From: Phanerodontia chrysosporium
Lineage: Eukaryota > Basidiomycota > Agaricomycetes > Polyporales > Phanerochaetaceae
NCBI GenBank assembly: GCA_001910725.1
Contig: MJGA01000027.1
Location: 248,001 to 312,000 of the forward strand
DNA length: 64,000 bases
Direction: 5' to 3'
Part shown: positions 9,701-18,484 of the stretch, in pieces
How the letters are laid out: each line of letters begins with the position of its first letter
Numbering within the stretch: the stretch's first letter is position 1
Made by a program: the position numbers and the translations under genes
Notes under the pieces: model-generated
What the model saw: only the letters and a program-made list of their open reading frames with translations
What the model was told of the DNA's origin: nothing
Database searches by the model: none

Positions 9701-10607
9701 GGCCGGGAGTGGGGGTGAGGTTCTTGAAAGCGGCGCGGTCGCGCACGATGTGGCGCTCGGACGCGCTGTCCCCCAACCAGCACTCGGTGCCTGGGGTGCT
9801 CGCGTAGGCTAGAGTAGTCGCTACGAATGAGTACGAGTCGTTCGAGGCTTCGCGCGACTCAGCGAGGTGGGCGCGGCTCGTGTTGCCGCCCGCGCCAGAT
9901 CCCTGGTTCGAGGAACGGCAGACGTTCTTCAGGTGTCCCTCCTTGCCGCAGCCGTGGCAGAACACCCCCTTCAGGAATTTCGACTTCTTCGGCTTCTTGC
10001 CGGGCTTGCCGTTGCGCGCGACGAGCGCGGTGGTCGTGTCCCCCTTCGATTGCCGTCGAAGGTTTTCGCTCAGGACGCGTCCGATGACGTCGGACGACTT
10101 CTCGACGTTGTTCTGAGCGGCGACGAAGCTTTCCCAGCTGGGGGGAAGCGCGGACAAGATGTTGAAGGCGAAGTCTTCGTCTGTGATCTTGCCGCCGGCT
10201 TCTGCGGCCTCGGCCCGCATCTCGGTGAGCTTTCTCAGCTCGTCCTCCATGTCCGCCCCCTCACTCATCTCGTACTTCTGTAGCCTCCTCACCAGCGTGA
10301 CCTTAGCCATGGTGCCCTGGGTCGCATACATGTTTTTCAGCGTGTCCCACGCTGACTTCGCGGTCTCGCAAGACGCGATGTGTATGGCGACGGCGGGAGA
10401 GCATCGGAGGCGGATCGCGGAGATCGCCTTCCGATCTTTCCGCTTCCAGGCGGTAGCAGCGGTCCCCTCGGGGCACGTTGTTTCCCCCGTGGCGTACTCG
10501 AGTAGGTCGAGCTCGGTGAGGATGTCCTTCTCCTGAATCGACCAAGAAAAGTAGTTTTCTGAGCCCTTGAGAGGCTCGATGCGTACGGTGTGCGGTGCGT
10601 CCGACAT
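6447..10607 (-). CDS. Copia gag-pol polyprotein, 3' end altered by nested insertion
   Basis: The open frame is 1386 codons. Gag occupies roughly residues 1-215, with a CCHC zinc knuckle at 217-230 (CHGCGKEGHLKNVC). The protease motif is WLGDSASERHIV, with DSA in place of the classical D(S/T)G. A pre-integrase HHCC finger contains WHCALGH and CDAC. The integrase core shows the acidic triad in YSDIWG, HVDNAKEY and NGVAERLNR. Reverse transcriptase starts near SKWVFAIKRH and has the active-site box VHVDD. RNase H begins near SVSGYAYLLAGG with STMEAEYIAL. After AAISFAHD the frame runs into the nested insertion and ends in foreign sequence, so the true RNase H tail (6235-6428) is lost. The start at 10607 is the first ATG after the primer-binding site and begins the conserved gag. 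Confidence 0.95.
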   Translation of the reverse strand: MSDAPHTVRIEPLKGSENYFSWSIQEKDILTELDLLEYATGETTCPEGTAATAWKRKDRKAISAIRLRCSPAVAIHIASCETAKSAWDTLKNMYATQGTMAKVTLVRRLQKYEMSEGADMEDELRKLTEMRAEAAEAGGKITDEDFAFNILSALPPSWESFVAAQNNVEKSSDVIGRVLSENLRRQSKGDTTTALVARNGKPGKKPKKSKFLKGVFCHGCGKEGHLKNVCRSSNQGSGAGGNTSRAHLAESREASNDSYSFVATTLAYASTPGTECWLGDSASERHIVRDRAAFKNLTPTPGHTIVGVGSTAALGQGDVDVVFTTPKGKITATLRNCLWSPNLPHNLLALGRLTSAGMSFHGTGNLLHIKDRDRVIAVGHKMGQLYRMDMTSRSSSGHTPAPSTLAFAARNSARTWYEWHCALGHINATQLQEMYRKGLVEGMDVDTSSDPGFVCDACIQAKHSRAPFPEIASGTVDQVADLIYSDIWGPARVASLQGNVYAITFTDAKSRFVAVDFMKTRDAALDRFQKVEQLIERQLGRRVKVLHVDNAKEYTEGKFRAYAESRGIIIRTTAPYSPAQNGVAERLNRTLMERARAMLIARSLPKFLWQEAWAYACYLRNRTPTRALSGKTPYEALWGQKPDVGAARDFGTPCWVLVPENRRDKLAAKSERYIFTGISASSAGWRYYVPGLRQVLVSRDVIFERERESPSVPFTLEGESETAPEPSPAAGATPPPPTSQAPETSTSESVKASPSTPNKPEDAAWAQFKSQLRNVTIRPTRQRTRIDYRALHETGTRIPKPPSEDDDSDPSPDQYHSAQAYFCYAAMDSDHPRSVDECKTRDDWPQWKTAMDAEMAQLEANGTWKKGELPPGRKAIGSKWVFAIKRHQDGSIDKYKARLVAQGFSQIAGQDYFDTFSPVVRQETFRVATALAATENLDSDALDIVGAYLHGPLEEEIYMRQAPGYDDGSGQVYVLIKALYGLKQAGRVWNHLLNHVLTSLMGWTRSEADPCLYFKHEGKLNMALVHVDDTALYGERSILDRFKADVAKHFAITTNGTLSSFVGLQVTRKNGAISILQTRYLETILERFGMQDCKPVSTPLDPGVKLEPTPEDQTPADVPYAAAIGSLMYAATGTRPDIAFAVQTLSQFTSRLSATHWTAVKHVFRYLKGTTDVGLTFARRADDDITGYSDADWAQAHDRRSVSGYAYLLAGGIVSWNSKKQPTVALSTMEAEYIALSHAAKEAVWLRRLLTELGFPPGAPTVLHTDNQAAISFAHDWNRPRRADENTKFRREKNGNKLYSSFREGRSQELVVQVARGYTYLRSVRVEVRNEGRGRAASGQRDAKHWRCPRIMSERGRAPTWWRAHTKKASEKKREEKEKMSMRKCP

Positions 10608-10765
10608 CTTGCTCGCGTGGCGAGATCAGCGATCTGGCGCCTAGGTGTGTCCGACGTATCTGACGTCCGGTGATGTCACAGGAGTGATCCGCGATGGATC
10701 TGCAGCAGCAAGATTCGGTCCGCGTTGACCGTAGCAAAGGGTGAGATGGTGTTTGGGGCGACTTA

Positions 10766-10784
10766 GAGCGCGGGGCTCATAACC
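10766..10784 (-). promoter_or_regulatory. Primer-binding site, complementary to initiator tRNA-Met anticodon arm
   Basis: The site abuts the 5' LTR. The plus strand reads gcggggctcataacc, which resembles the anticodon stem-loop of eukaryotic initiator tRNA-Met (GGGCUCAUAACC) and not the tRNA 3' end. This fits half-tRNA priming, as known for Drosophila copia. Confidence 0.75.
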
Positions 10785-11188
10785 TATTGTGATGCGCAGA
10801 CTCTGGGATGGAGGAGAACAGCGAGATAATATTTTTGGGGATTATTCTACGAGTTTTATAGTCTACTTAGATTTACTTCCGTGTATCTAAAGTAGGTAAT
10901 AATCAAATGAAAAATGCTCGCTCTGAAAAAGGCGGAATCTAATCTAGAGGATTGATAAGGGAGCGCTGGGGATTGATAACTACGGAATCTAATCTAACGA
11001 TTACTCAGAGCGGAAGAGAGGAATGGGGAAGGCGGCGAGACTTGTCCCGCCGCGAGACCTTGTAAGGATACGCCGACGGCGCATCTTTTGATGGGCGCTC
11101 GGCGCTTCAGCCCTCCGGGCGCGCCGGAGCTTTTGACTTCCGTCTGCACGACGGTTTTGAGTGCGCCCTGGCGGGGCGACTTTCAACA
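10785..11188 (-). repeat. Copia 5' LTR (right copy)
   Basis: This is the second 404-bp LTR and drives transcription of the element leftward. By eye it matches the left LTR except that its inner end reads ta in place of tg at 10785-10786. The difference alters the terminal dinucleotide next to the primer-binding site. Confidence 0.95.
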
Positions 11189-11193
11189 GTTTA
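11189..11193. repeat. Target-site duplication, right copy (gttta)
   Basis: This matches 5819-5823 and marks the insertion point of the copia element. Confidence 0.9.
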
Positions 11194-11568
11194 TACTCCT
11201 GGATGCAGTCTTCCAGCGTAGTGGGGGATGCATGGACACCATTGAGTCCCAATAGCATGCCGCATTCGACGATCGCCATGTTTCTAGGTTTTGATGCGTC
11301 GTCCATCACACTGCGAGGTTCAACGCAGAGCAGTAAGTTGATGCGAAAGGATTCTGCCAGTGCGCATGCCGTCACTGTAGCCTCATGAGAGACCTTAGAG
11401 TAGATAGGATGCAGCAGTTTCGCGACGGGACAGAGTAAAGACGTTCAAAGACTCGAGCTGGTCGTACCTACGGCGCAAAGGTCAAAACCAGGTCAAAACG
11501 TTCCAGCAACGGTATGCCCTCTGACTTTCTTCGAGGTTGAGATTTTTATGAACTAAAGGACGATTGAA

Positions 11569-11641
11569 GTCCCCGTAGTTTAATGGTTATGACGTCAGAC
11601 TTCTAATCTGAAGGCTGTGGGTTCGAGTCCCACCGGGGATG
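11569..11641 (+). tRNA. tRNA-Arg (anticodon UCU)
   Basis: A complete cloverleaf without intron can be folded. The acceptor is gtccccg pairing with cggggat, plus discriminator g. The anticodon stem tcaga/tctga encloses loop cttctaa, giving anticodon TCT. The T arm is gtggg-ttcgagt-cccac. It reads AGA codons. It lies between the copia element and the DUF6533 gene. Confidence 0.95.
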
Positions 11642-11894
11642 CTTTGCGCATTTTGTCTCGTTCTTTTTTGGCGCTGATGAAGACGGATTCGCTTCGAGAT
11701 TCTGTGCAAATCAGAATCTTTCAAGTCTAGGATTGATTCTATATGATGTCCAGACAGACTCGCTTTCACATATCGGGAGGCAGAGCAATGTCAAGGTTTG
11801 ACTAACTCCTGAGCCAAGTCCATTCAAATACCCTCGAACATAGGAATAGTACCATCTCTACAGTCCCACAGAGTGGCGGCAGAACGAAATCAGC

Positions 11895-13440
11895 CTAAAC
11901 TTCCTTTTCTTGGGATGTGCGGATCCTGTTCGTAGCTAGCGGGGTCTCGTTCGACAAATGGTCGGACGCTTCCGTCCCAGTCGCCGCCGTGGTGCTGCTG
12001 CTCTGCCAATGGTCCAGTGCCGCGCCGATATTACCGAGATACTCCGAAGGCACTGCAAAGTTGGCGTCGGAGAACTGCGACGGGGTCTCGGCACTCGACG
12101 ACTCCGCAGACGAGCCGTCGAGCGCGCGCAGGTTGAACATGAAGCGGACGATGAGAATTCCTGGCTTAGGGCGGAGCCAGTAAGCGATCGTTAGGTCTCG
12201 AGAGACGGGCAGCCGCTTACCAGGGTGTTGATGATCGTGCTCATGGGCGCCGCGACCTGTGATTATTGAGCTCAGCGTGCGATCCTTGCGATGCAGAGAG
12301 ATCAGCGTACAGTGTTGTACGTTGCCATGTGTGCGATATTCATCGCAAGGAGGATCCTGAATAGTGTAGTTAACAAAAGCTTCACTGGAGGCTCAAAAGC
12401 ATATGCCTACGCGAAGTAGATTGTGCCTTCGAAGAGCATCAGCGTCATCCGGCATGAGGATATCGCCACGCACCATCCCGCAGCAGACAGGTAGACATGG
12501 AAAGCTGGACATGGATCCTTCGGGCCTCACGCCACTGGTGGTACGTCTTCGCCCAAGTGACAATGAGCACGACGACGTCCGCCGCGACGAGGAAGGACCG
12601 CGTGACATATACAACTGCATGGCGTATATTACCCACGCGATCAAGGGTCTCGGCGTAGTCACTTACGCCTATGAACTGGTCAGGATAGATTACAGAAAGG
12701 CCTAGAGATGCTTACATTCCATATTTCGCCTGAGAGAAATGGGGCGAAGCGATGCAGGTATTGAATGGTGCGTCCAGCCAGGTATACGTCGACAGTGCTT
12801 CATTGTACTATGCAAGAGCCTGAGTGAGAAAGCGATAGGACAAGCTGGGTACCGGTCTTCTCACCGCATCGGTCCATACCGGTACCAGGCCAAACATAAA
12901 CACTACGATGAATAACGTGTAGTTCCTGCTGGAGAGCGCGAAAGCTCTGAGAGCAGAAAACACTAACAGTCTCACAGATCAGGTCGTGTGCATCAGAGAT
13001 GTAGAGAGTCTGCGCACGAGCAACTTGAAGATAGCCAACCGCCACAAGCACATCGTTCAGAACAATGTCCGGCTTGCAGCTATGGGTGAGGCGTTAGCAC
13101 CGGACATTCCGTAGTTGCTGGATTGATTGCACCTCTGTCACACGACAGCGCTCAGCATCGATTCGCGCAAGAGTCAGAACGAAGCCTACCTTAGGCCAAG
13201 ATGCAAGCCAGGACGTAATCTGCGTGAGCAAAAGCACCCAACGTGTTGTCACCACCAACAGCGAGGTCACCGAGAGCTTGCGCCTCCAGACCGTCTCTAC
13301 CTCCTGCGCGAACGTGATGAAGAACTCGTACGCAACCAGAGCTAGCCGCGCCCGGTTGGCATAAGTGCGTTATACCAACCCATGCGGGTTAACGCACCTG
13401 TGACGGCGACCCCGATGTACTGCTGCACCAGCCTTAGGAA
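11895..13440 (-). CDS. DUF6533-domain membrane protein
   Basis: This is a multi-exon integral membrane protein of a family greatly expanded in basidiomycetes and of unknown function. Exons read in order are QQYIGVAVT, ALVAYEFFITFAQEVETVWRR (the DUF6533 signature), LLVVTTRWVLLLTQI, a segment near 13060 (DVLVAVGYLQVARAQTLYI), RNYTLFIVVFMFGLVPVWTD, FLVAADVVVLIVTWAKTYHQ, ILLAMNIAHMATYN, and a tail with ILIVRFMFNLRALDG followed by a Ser/Thr-rich region ending at 11895. Most introns are 45-65 nt. The initiator codon is upstream of 13440 and was not resolved. The order of about six or seven hydrophobic segments and the loop VTWAKTYHQWREARR match the family. Confidence 0.75.
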
Positions 13441-14189
13441 GCGGACCTGTCAGCACAGTCACGCGAGGAATGCATATCACGCACGCACAGTTGGTAAAAG
13501 TCATCCGCCAGAGAGTCCTCCATGAGCGTTCGGGGCAGAGCGCGAGTGATTGGACGTGCTCCGTGTTATAGCCCGCGGGTCGTAGCCTAGTACGCTTTCG
13601 GCGATCCATGTGTACATCTGGGTCCCCGATAGGACGCCGACTTGATGCCCCTGGTAGTCGCAAAGGCGCAGTGTCGTCCGCGGAATGGGCGTGCAAGTGA
13701 TAACGTGCCGCGGCAGGTCGCTCGATCTCAGCGCGTTGGTGGAACATGCAGTGGATAGCCAGATCCTCGGCGAAGATCAGACGAATGCTGTTGTATGTGC
13801 CGCAGGGGAGCGCAGCGGGGGCCCGATGCTGAGGGTGTGCTGAAACACTTCGGACGGCATTGACCCCGCAAGGAGAACTAGGTGGGGCCAGTGGCCTCCG
13901 GTGGCTGCCTGCAAATGGTGTGCTCTGTGAGATCTGTAGGGAGGTTATCGACGCGCAGCCGAGTCGGCGCGCAGATCCTAGGGCGGCACCGAAGCCGCCG
14001 ATCACGTTCGTCTTTGTTTCGGGGTGCCCTTGTGCGGGCGCGACGCCACACTGGGTCCGCGAGATATCGCAAATGTGAGTGAGGAGTTGAATTTGATTGA
14101 TATACGTGGTGCCTCCACGGCCGAGGAAACGGGGCGTCGTCAGAAAAGGGGTGCGCAAGCATGCAAGCTCCCGAAGCAATGTAGACACG
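13441..14189. other. Unassigned stretch, possible 5' exon of the DUF6533 gene
   Basis: The minus strand is open for 272 codons (13370-14188), but composition and lack of any recognised motif suggest most of it is fortuitous. A short minus-strand piece near 13550-13700 (TQMYTWIAESVLGYDPRAI) looks protein-like in another frame. The first exon of the DUF6533 gene should lie here. The left arm of the inverted duplication begins at its right end. Confidence 0.3.
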
Positions 14190-15557
14190 ACCCGAACTGC
14201 ACCGTGCTACGCAGGGACCTGATGCAGGAAGAGTTGGTCCATAAATGCGAAGACACCCGAGCTGTGGCAACGCACAAGAGGTACAGGGTGACAGCCGCTG
14301 ATACATCCTTGCATCGTGAGCGGAGCGTAACTATTTTTGATGCCAGAAGGCTGCTGAGGACGTGCATTGTGGCAACATCGAAATCAGCGGCATGGCGAAG
14401 ATCCTCCGAGGGCTACATACCCTGCGGCAGAACTAACATGTAAGTCGCAGCGCACCAGCTGGTGTCCCGGACAGGAAGTCGCTCAAGAGAAAGCGCTGAA
14501 GGTGGCTGTAGCGGAACGATTTTAGAAGGCTTGCCACCACAGATGCACGTCGAGAGCGCCGAGCAGCCGAGTCAACAGGCCGAGGACCTCAGACTCAAGT
14601 CCGACGAGAACGTCACCTCGAGATCCGCGGCGGTAGACACCAGACAGAGGCTTGCCATACAGGCGTCGGCCAAGCTAGGTATATAACGATGTGTCAGTGC
14701 AGGCCTGAACACTGCGTCGACCTCCTAATACGTCTGGAAGATGGCCGTGAGCGTTATGTTGAACCGCTTTCTTGTTAACTCTGAGCACCACGGAATCATA
14801 GCCTTCGTTCACGTCCTTCGGAGACGTTCGTGGTCCTAATCACAGAAGTTGCTAACATGTGAGCCAAGAGCGCAATACAAGAGCGAGGCCTCTCCAGCTC
14901 TGCACATTGCGCGCGGAATTCGCGGGCTCAGTGAGTCACTATCTACACTTTGTTAACGAGGATACTAGACATACCTCTTATAGCTTCCTACTCCACGTGT
15001 TAGCATCGGTGTAGCTGTCAGCCCAGCACATTCGGAGGATTGAACCTATTACATCAACGTCAAGAAGCTGTAATGGGGCCACCGACTCCGAGGCAAAATG
15101 CGCAAAGTGCCGAAATGCAGGCAGAGTATATGCGCTCAACTAGGCTGTCTAAAATTCCGCGAACGAGAACACGACTGCAGCCCACTGCTTCCTCGGTCAG
15201 CCGTCAGGAAGAGGACCTAGCTAGGAACGTCTGAGACTGTATGGAGCTAGGTGCGGCTATGAGAACGATGCCACGTCCAGGGACATACTTCGCACTGAAT
15301 GTGAGTAGCATGCACAGATGGCTGGGAACGATTCCCAGCATCTGTTATCGTTGCATAACACAATATAAAGAAGGCGAGCTGACAGGAGACCAGCGAGACA
15401 AGGTGAAGATGAGCGGAGGAAGCAGAAACAGAAATGAGACGCGTCGAGGTCTACGTCAAAATCACGTGCGGGACCCCGACAATCGTGCTGGAGCTTTAGA
15501 TGAGAGGTAACCCGCGCAGTCTGTGTATAAAGACAGGAGAGTGTCCGAGAGCGCGCG
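14190..15557. other. Outer part of left arm, no gene assigned
   Basis: Conserved with the right arm but not assignable to a family. On the minus strand fragments such as GLLTRLLGALDVHLWWQAF and MHVLSSLLASKIVTLRSR appear in different frames, interrupted by stops in both arms. This may be a decayed membrane-protein gene. Confidence 0.35.
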
Positions 15558-17028
15558 TCATAGCCTCGCAAGCGACAAGCCGCTAGTCTTCGGTGCCGAG
15601 CCACGAGTCGCCTGGTGCTCGAGAGCAGCCACCACAGCCGCTGCCGTGGCCTCAGGATGTGTCTGCACGGCCTGTGCCCAGCATCGGTGTAGCCTGGTCA
15701 GCGGGATACCGAGAGCGGGTGCCCAGGAAGAAGAAGAACACCCACCAGGTGCCCTGCGCCCGGGATGACGCGGATCGAGGCGTGCAGCCCACGCGTGGCG
15801 ACTTTCGAAATGTCCTCGATAAACGGCCGAGGGCTGTCGCGAGACGTGTGCTCAGCGCGGGTGCAGACAGTGGAGTGGCCTGACGTACAGGAGGTCGGTG
15901 TGCTCAGGATTCAGCAGGTGTACCGACGTGCGCTGGCAGAGCACGTGCAGGTAGTCGAAGGCTTCGAGGCTAAAGGCGGTATCGCGGTGGAGTGCCTGTG
16001 TTAGATGAGTCGTACCAAGAGGCCCTCTGCGCAGCTTGATGCTAGCGCACCGATTGCACACGCCTCGAGCATTTCAGTGCTACCCCGCGAGTTTGTCCGG
16101 GGTAGCTGGGTGTAGGGAGATCCCTGAGGCCATGCTCCTGCGAAAAGCACATACAAAGACTATCAGCCAAACGGGATCTGCTTTCCCTCCGTCGCAGACT
16201 CACGAGGTATTTGTCAAGGACACGCCGGTCCCAGCCCTTCCACGGGCTCCGCTTTGAGAAATACCGCGCGGCGTCTTCGCGGCTCGCAAACACGTCTGGG
16301 CCCACCGGCGGCGCCTCCAGCCACTTCAGACCATTCTCGCCAGGCTTCGGTGCACGGAGTATAGCAGGATCTACCAGGACTATCTTGTAGAAGTCGATCT
16401 TGGGCTCGTATGTCGTGGCGTGCACGCTGTGAGCGCGCGTATCATCATAAGCTGCGTCTATAGCAAGGGGACAGACAGGACGCACAGTGCAGCTCCCCCA
16501 AACGAATGGCCTACGCCAACGAGACGGCGCGCACAGAAGTCGACATCGACGCCCGTGCCGAGCCCGCTCAGGAACCGATGCAGACTGCGCGCACACGCCG
16601 ATGCGCCCACTGTCCGCGCGGCGAATCAGCCCCAACTCTGGCAGCCGCCGAACGCGCGGTGCACTCACACGATGCGTCTGCGCGCCAGTTCAGCGCACTG
16701 CTGACCATGCGGTCGTTCAGGATGGCGGAGTCGCCCTGCTCGGGCGAGTCGATGCACCACGCGTCGCGGAGCTTCAGACCGCGCGCGCCCGCGTTCTCGA
16801 AGAGGTGCGCAAGCGTCGGCTCCCAGAGCTCCTTCGGCGCGCCGAGGCAGGGTACGAGGATGAGCGTCAGTGCGTCTGCGTCCGTGGACGCGTGTGTCGG
16901 GTGCTGGTAGCGGTTGACCGCAAGCTGGTACGTTCCGGGTTAGGGCAATTGTGGGGCAAGTGGGAAAGGGTGCTCACGCGGTACGGGTATTCCGGGCGCG
17001 GGTCGAAGATGAAGGAGTCGCTGATCAT
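15558..17028 (-). CDS. Alpha/beta hydrolase, left-arm copy
   Basis: This is a serine hydrolase of the alpha/beta fold. Spliced exons give MISDSFIFDPRP at the start, LAVNRYQHP, ALTLILVPCLGAPKELWEPT, FLSGLGTGVDVDF, then VGVGHSFGGAAL, where GHSFG is the GxSxG nucleophile elbow. Next are VDPAILRAPKPGENGLKWLE, PWKGWDRRVLDKYL and AFDYLHVLCQRTSVHLL, a C-terminal segment IRVIPGAGHLV with the likely catalytic histidine, and the end GLSLARL. About six introns of 50-80 nt are needed. I saw no frameshift in this copy. The substrate is unknown; related fungal enzymes act on esters or lactones. The mirror copy is 38737-40206 and a diverged paralogue is at 61535-62951. Confidence 0.85.
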
Positions 17029-17078
17029 TGTTCCTGAGGAGGAGTAGGAAGCATGCTCGTGCGCACGACGGCGGGACA

Positions 17079-17086
17079 CTATATAG
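17079..17086 (-). promoter_or_regulatory. TATA box of the left-arm hydrolase
   Basis: The palindromic ctatatag sits about 55 bases upstream of the ATG at 17028. It is conserved at the same distance in the right-arm copy. Confidence 0.6.
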
Positions 17087-18484
17087 CCCGGGCCCCATGG
17101 TACAGATGCATTCATCATGCACAGATGTCAAAAGACCCTTCCCTGCGGCGGTAATTGCGTGTGTCATCCCTGAAGACCTGATTGACTAGAGAGCGATGCC
17201 CATATCGCCCTTTGTCCAGAGGGTCAGGGTGGGCTTGTGGCTTCCCGACCCTGGCGGCCGGTGACGGCATCGCCTATTCAGACATAATGAGCAGACTCTC
17301 GTCTGCGTCAGGACCCTGGTGGATACGCTTCATGGGCAAAGAAGGACCTGGTATCGCCTGGAGGCAGCAGGGTATGTGAGTTCCTGGCATGCCGGATACC
17401 CGCAACCAGATTCTACGCAAATTTACGATGCGACTTACAGCGCGCTGCACGCCTGAACGTGCCGTAAACTGGCTGTAGCGTGCTTCATGGCATAAATAGA
17501 TAGAGATGGGGGGTGTTTGTCAGTCGAGAAAGTCGTCGGGGAGCAGACTCGAAACTCGTCAAAGCGGGGACCATGAATCTTACCACGTGGCGCCCACGTG
17601 GCATTTTCGGTGCTGCTGACTGCTGACTGCTAGCGTGCACTCCAGAGCATTTAATCACCGCGTGAGCTCATCTGGTTTCCCTGGAGGCTTGGATATAAGA
17701 AGTTACTTCAATTCCAATAAATACATGAGCACCACATTCTATGAGTGCCCGTACTCTGACTATAAAGGCCTCACGTTCCCCGCAACAGGCAGCGCCCGTA
17801 TGCCTTTCTGAGAAGCTAAACTAGCACATATTTTCGGAACTTTCGGACGCTTCGCTTGCGCGCACAATACACTCTGCAGTAGTGTTGCTGGGCATCGCGC
17901 ATGTAAGACGAATCTGGGTGCGCACTGTCAGGACTCAATCATACGGAAGGGCAACATAGAGACGCACAGTGCTCGCCCCGACGTTCTCGTCCGAAGTCTG
18001 CTTTTGAATATCTGAAGCAGTGGCTGCAGAGCGGCACTTCATTGAGGACATCTCTATCACTGGCAGGCGACGTGCCTCCTGGCGGAACCAGTCACGCGCG
18101 TTTAGCCTGGGTGGTCGTCAGCACGCTAGGCATGGCAGCAGCATGGAAGATGGCATACGATGCGAGAAGGCATATGTTATAAACTGCGATGCTCAGTGTG
18201 AGCACGACTGCTGGAGCGAGCGTAGACAGCGCAATAAGGGGACTCACGATTGCCCAGCGGGAGAAACACTGGTGGAGCTCGTTAGTCTTTGCAATGTCTA
18301 CCCATCAAGGATGCTCACCTGCGTTCATGATGAGAGTTCCAGGCAAGGTGACGTGCTATGCCAGTCGTCAGTACAGTATGCCGGCGAGGAACAGCCACAG
18401 ACGCACTGTGATGAGACACACAAGCCAGCCGACACTATTGGAGAGCGCGTATTAGCGGCGCAGCAGAGACTTCTTGAGGTTCAC
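17087..18484. other. Arm intergenic region with possible extra exons
   Basis: Conserved between arms. The minus strand at 18000-18450 has hydrophobic open stretches (LVCLITVRLWLF, LTLSIAVYNICLLASYAIFH) that could be the last exons of the DUF6534 gene or a separate small membrane protein, but stops interrupt every frame I tried. Around 17600-17700 only non-coding DNA is visible. Confidence 0.35.

Larger units (their letters stand above)
5824..11188 (-). mobile_element. Full-length Ty1/copia LTR retrotransposon
   Basis: This 5.37-kb element lies on the minus strand. Its 404-bp LTRs (5824-6227 and 10785-11188) differ, as far as I can see, at a single base (10786). It is bounded by a 5-bp duplication gttta and has a primer-binding site next to the right (5') LTR and a purine tract next to the left (3') LTR. 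A single long gag-pol frame has the copia order gag, protease, integrase, reverse transcriptase, RNase H. Nearly identical LTRs mean a recent insertion. A second, smaller element (6429-6779) has inserted into the RNase H region, so this copy probably cannot move on its own. Fungal copia elements move through an RNA copy that is reverse transcribed in virus-like particles. Confidence 0.97.
5700..11375 (-). other. Open frame split by the copia insertion
   Basis: On the minus strand a frame starts at ATG 11375, runs to 11189 and is cut by the retrotransposon. If the element and one copy of its target duplication are ignored, the frame continues without a stop through 5818 to a TGA at 5700-5702, about 100 codons in all. 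I recognise no domain in either half. It may be a real host exon disrupted by the insertion, or a chance open frame. The DUF6533 gene on the same strand lies about 500 bases farther upstream. Confidence 0.35.

Noticed and set aside
7060..9783. Long minus-strand open frames inside the copia pol region (345, 357 and 406 codons)
   Set aside because: They are Arg/Pro/His-rich shadows in other frames of the polyprotein and contain no domains.
13370..14188. 272-codon minus frame as a stand-alone protein
   Set aside because: No motif, Arg/Ser/Pro-rich composition, and its 3' part overlaps a different frame used by the DUF6533 exon near 13400-13440.
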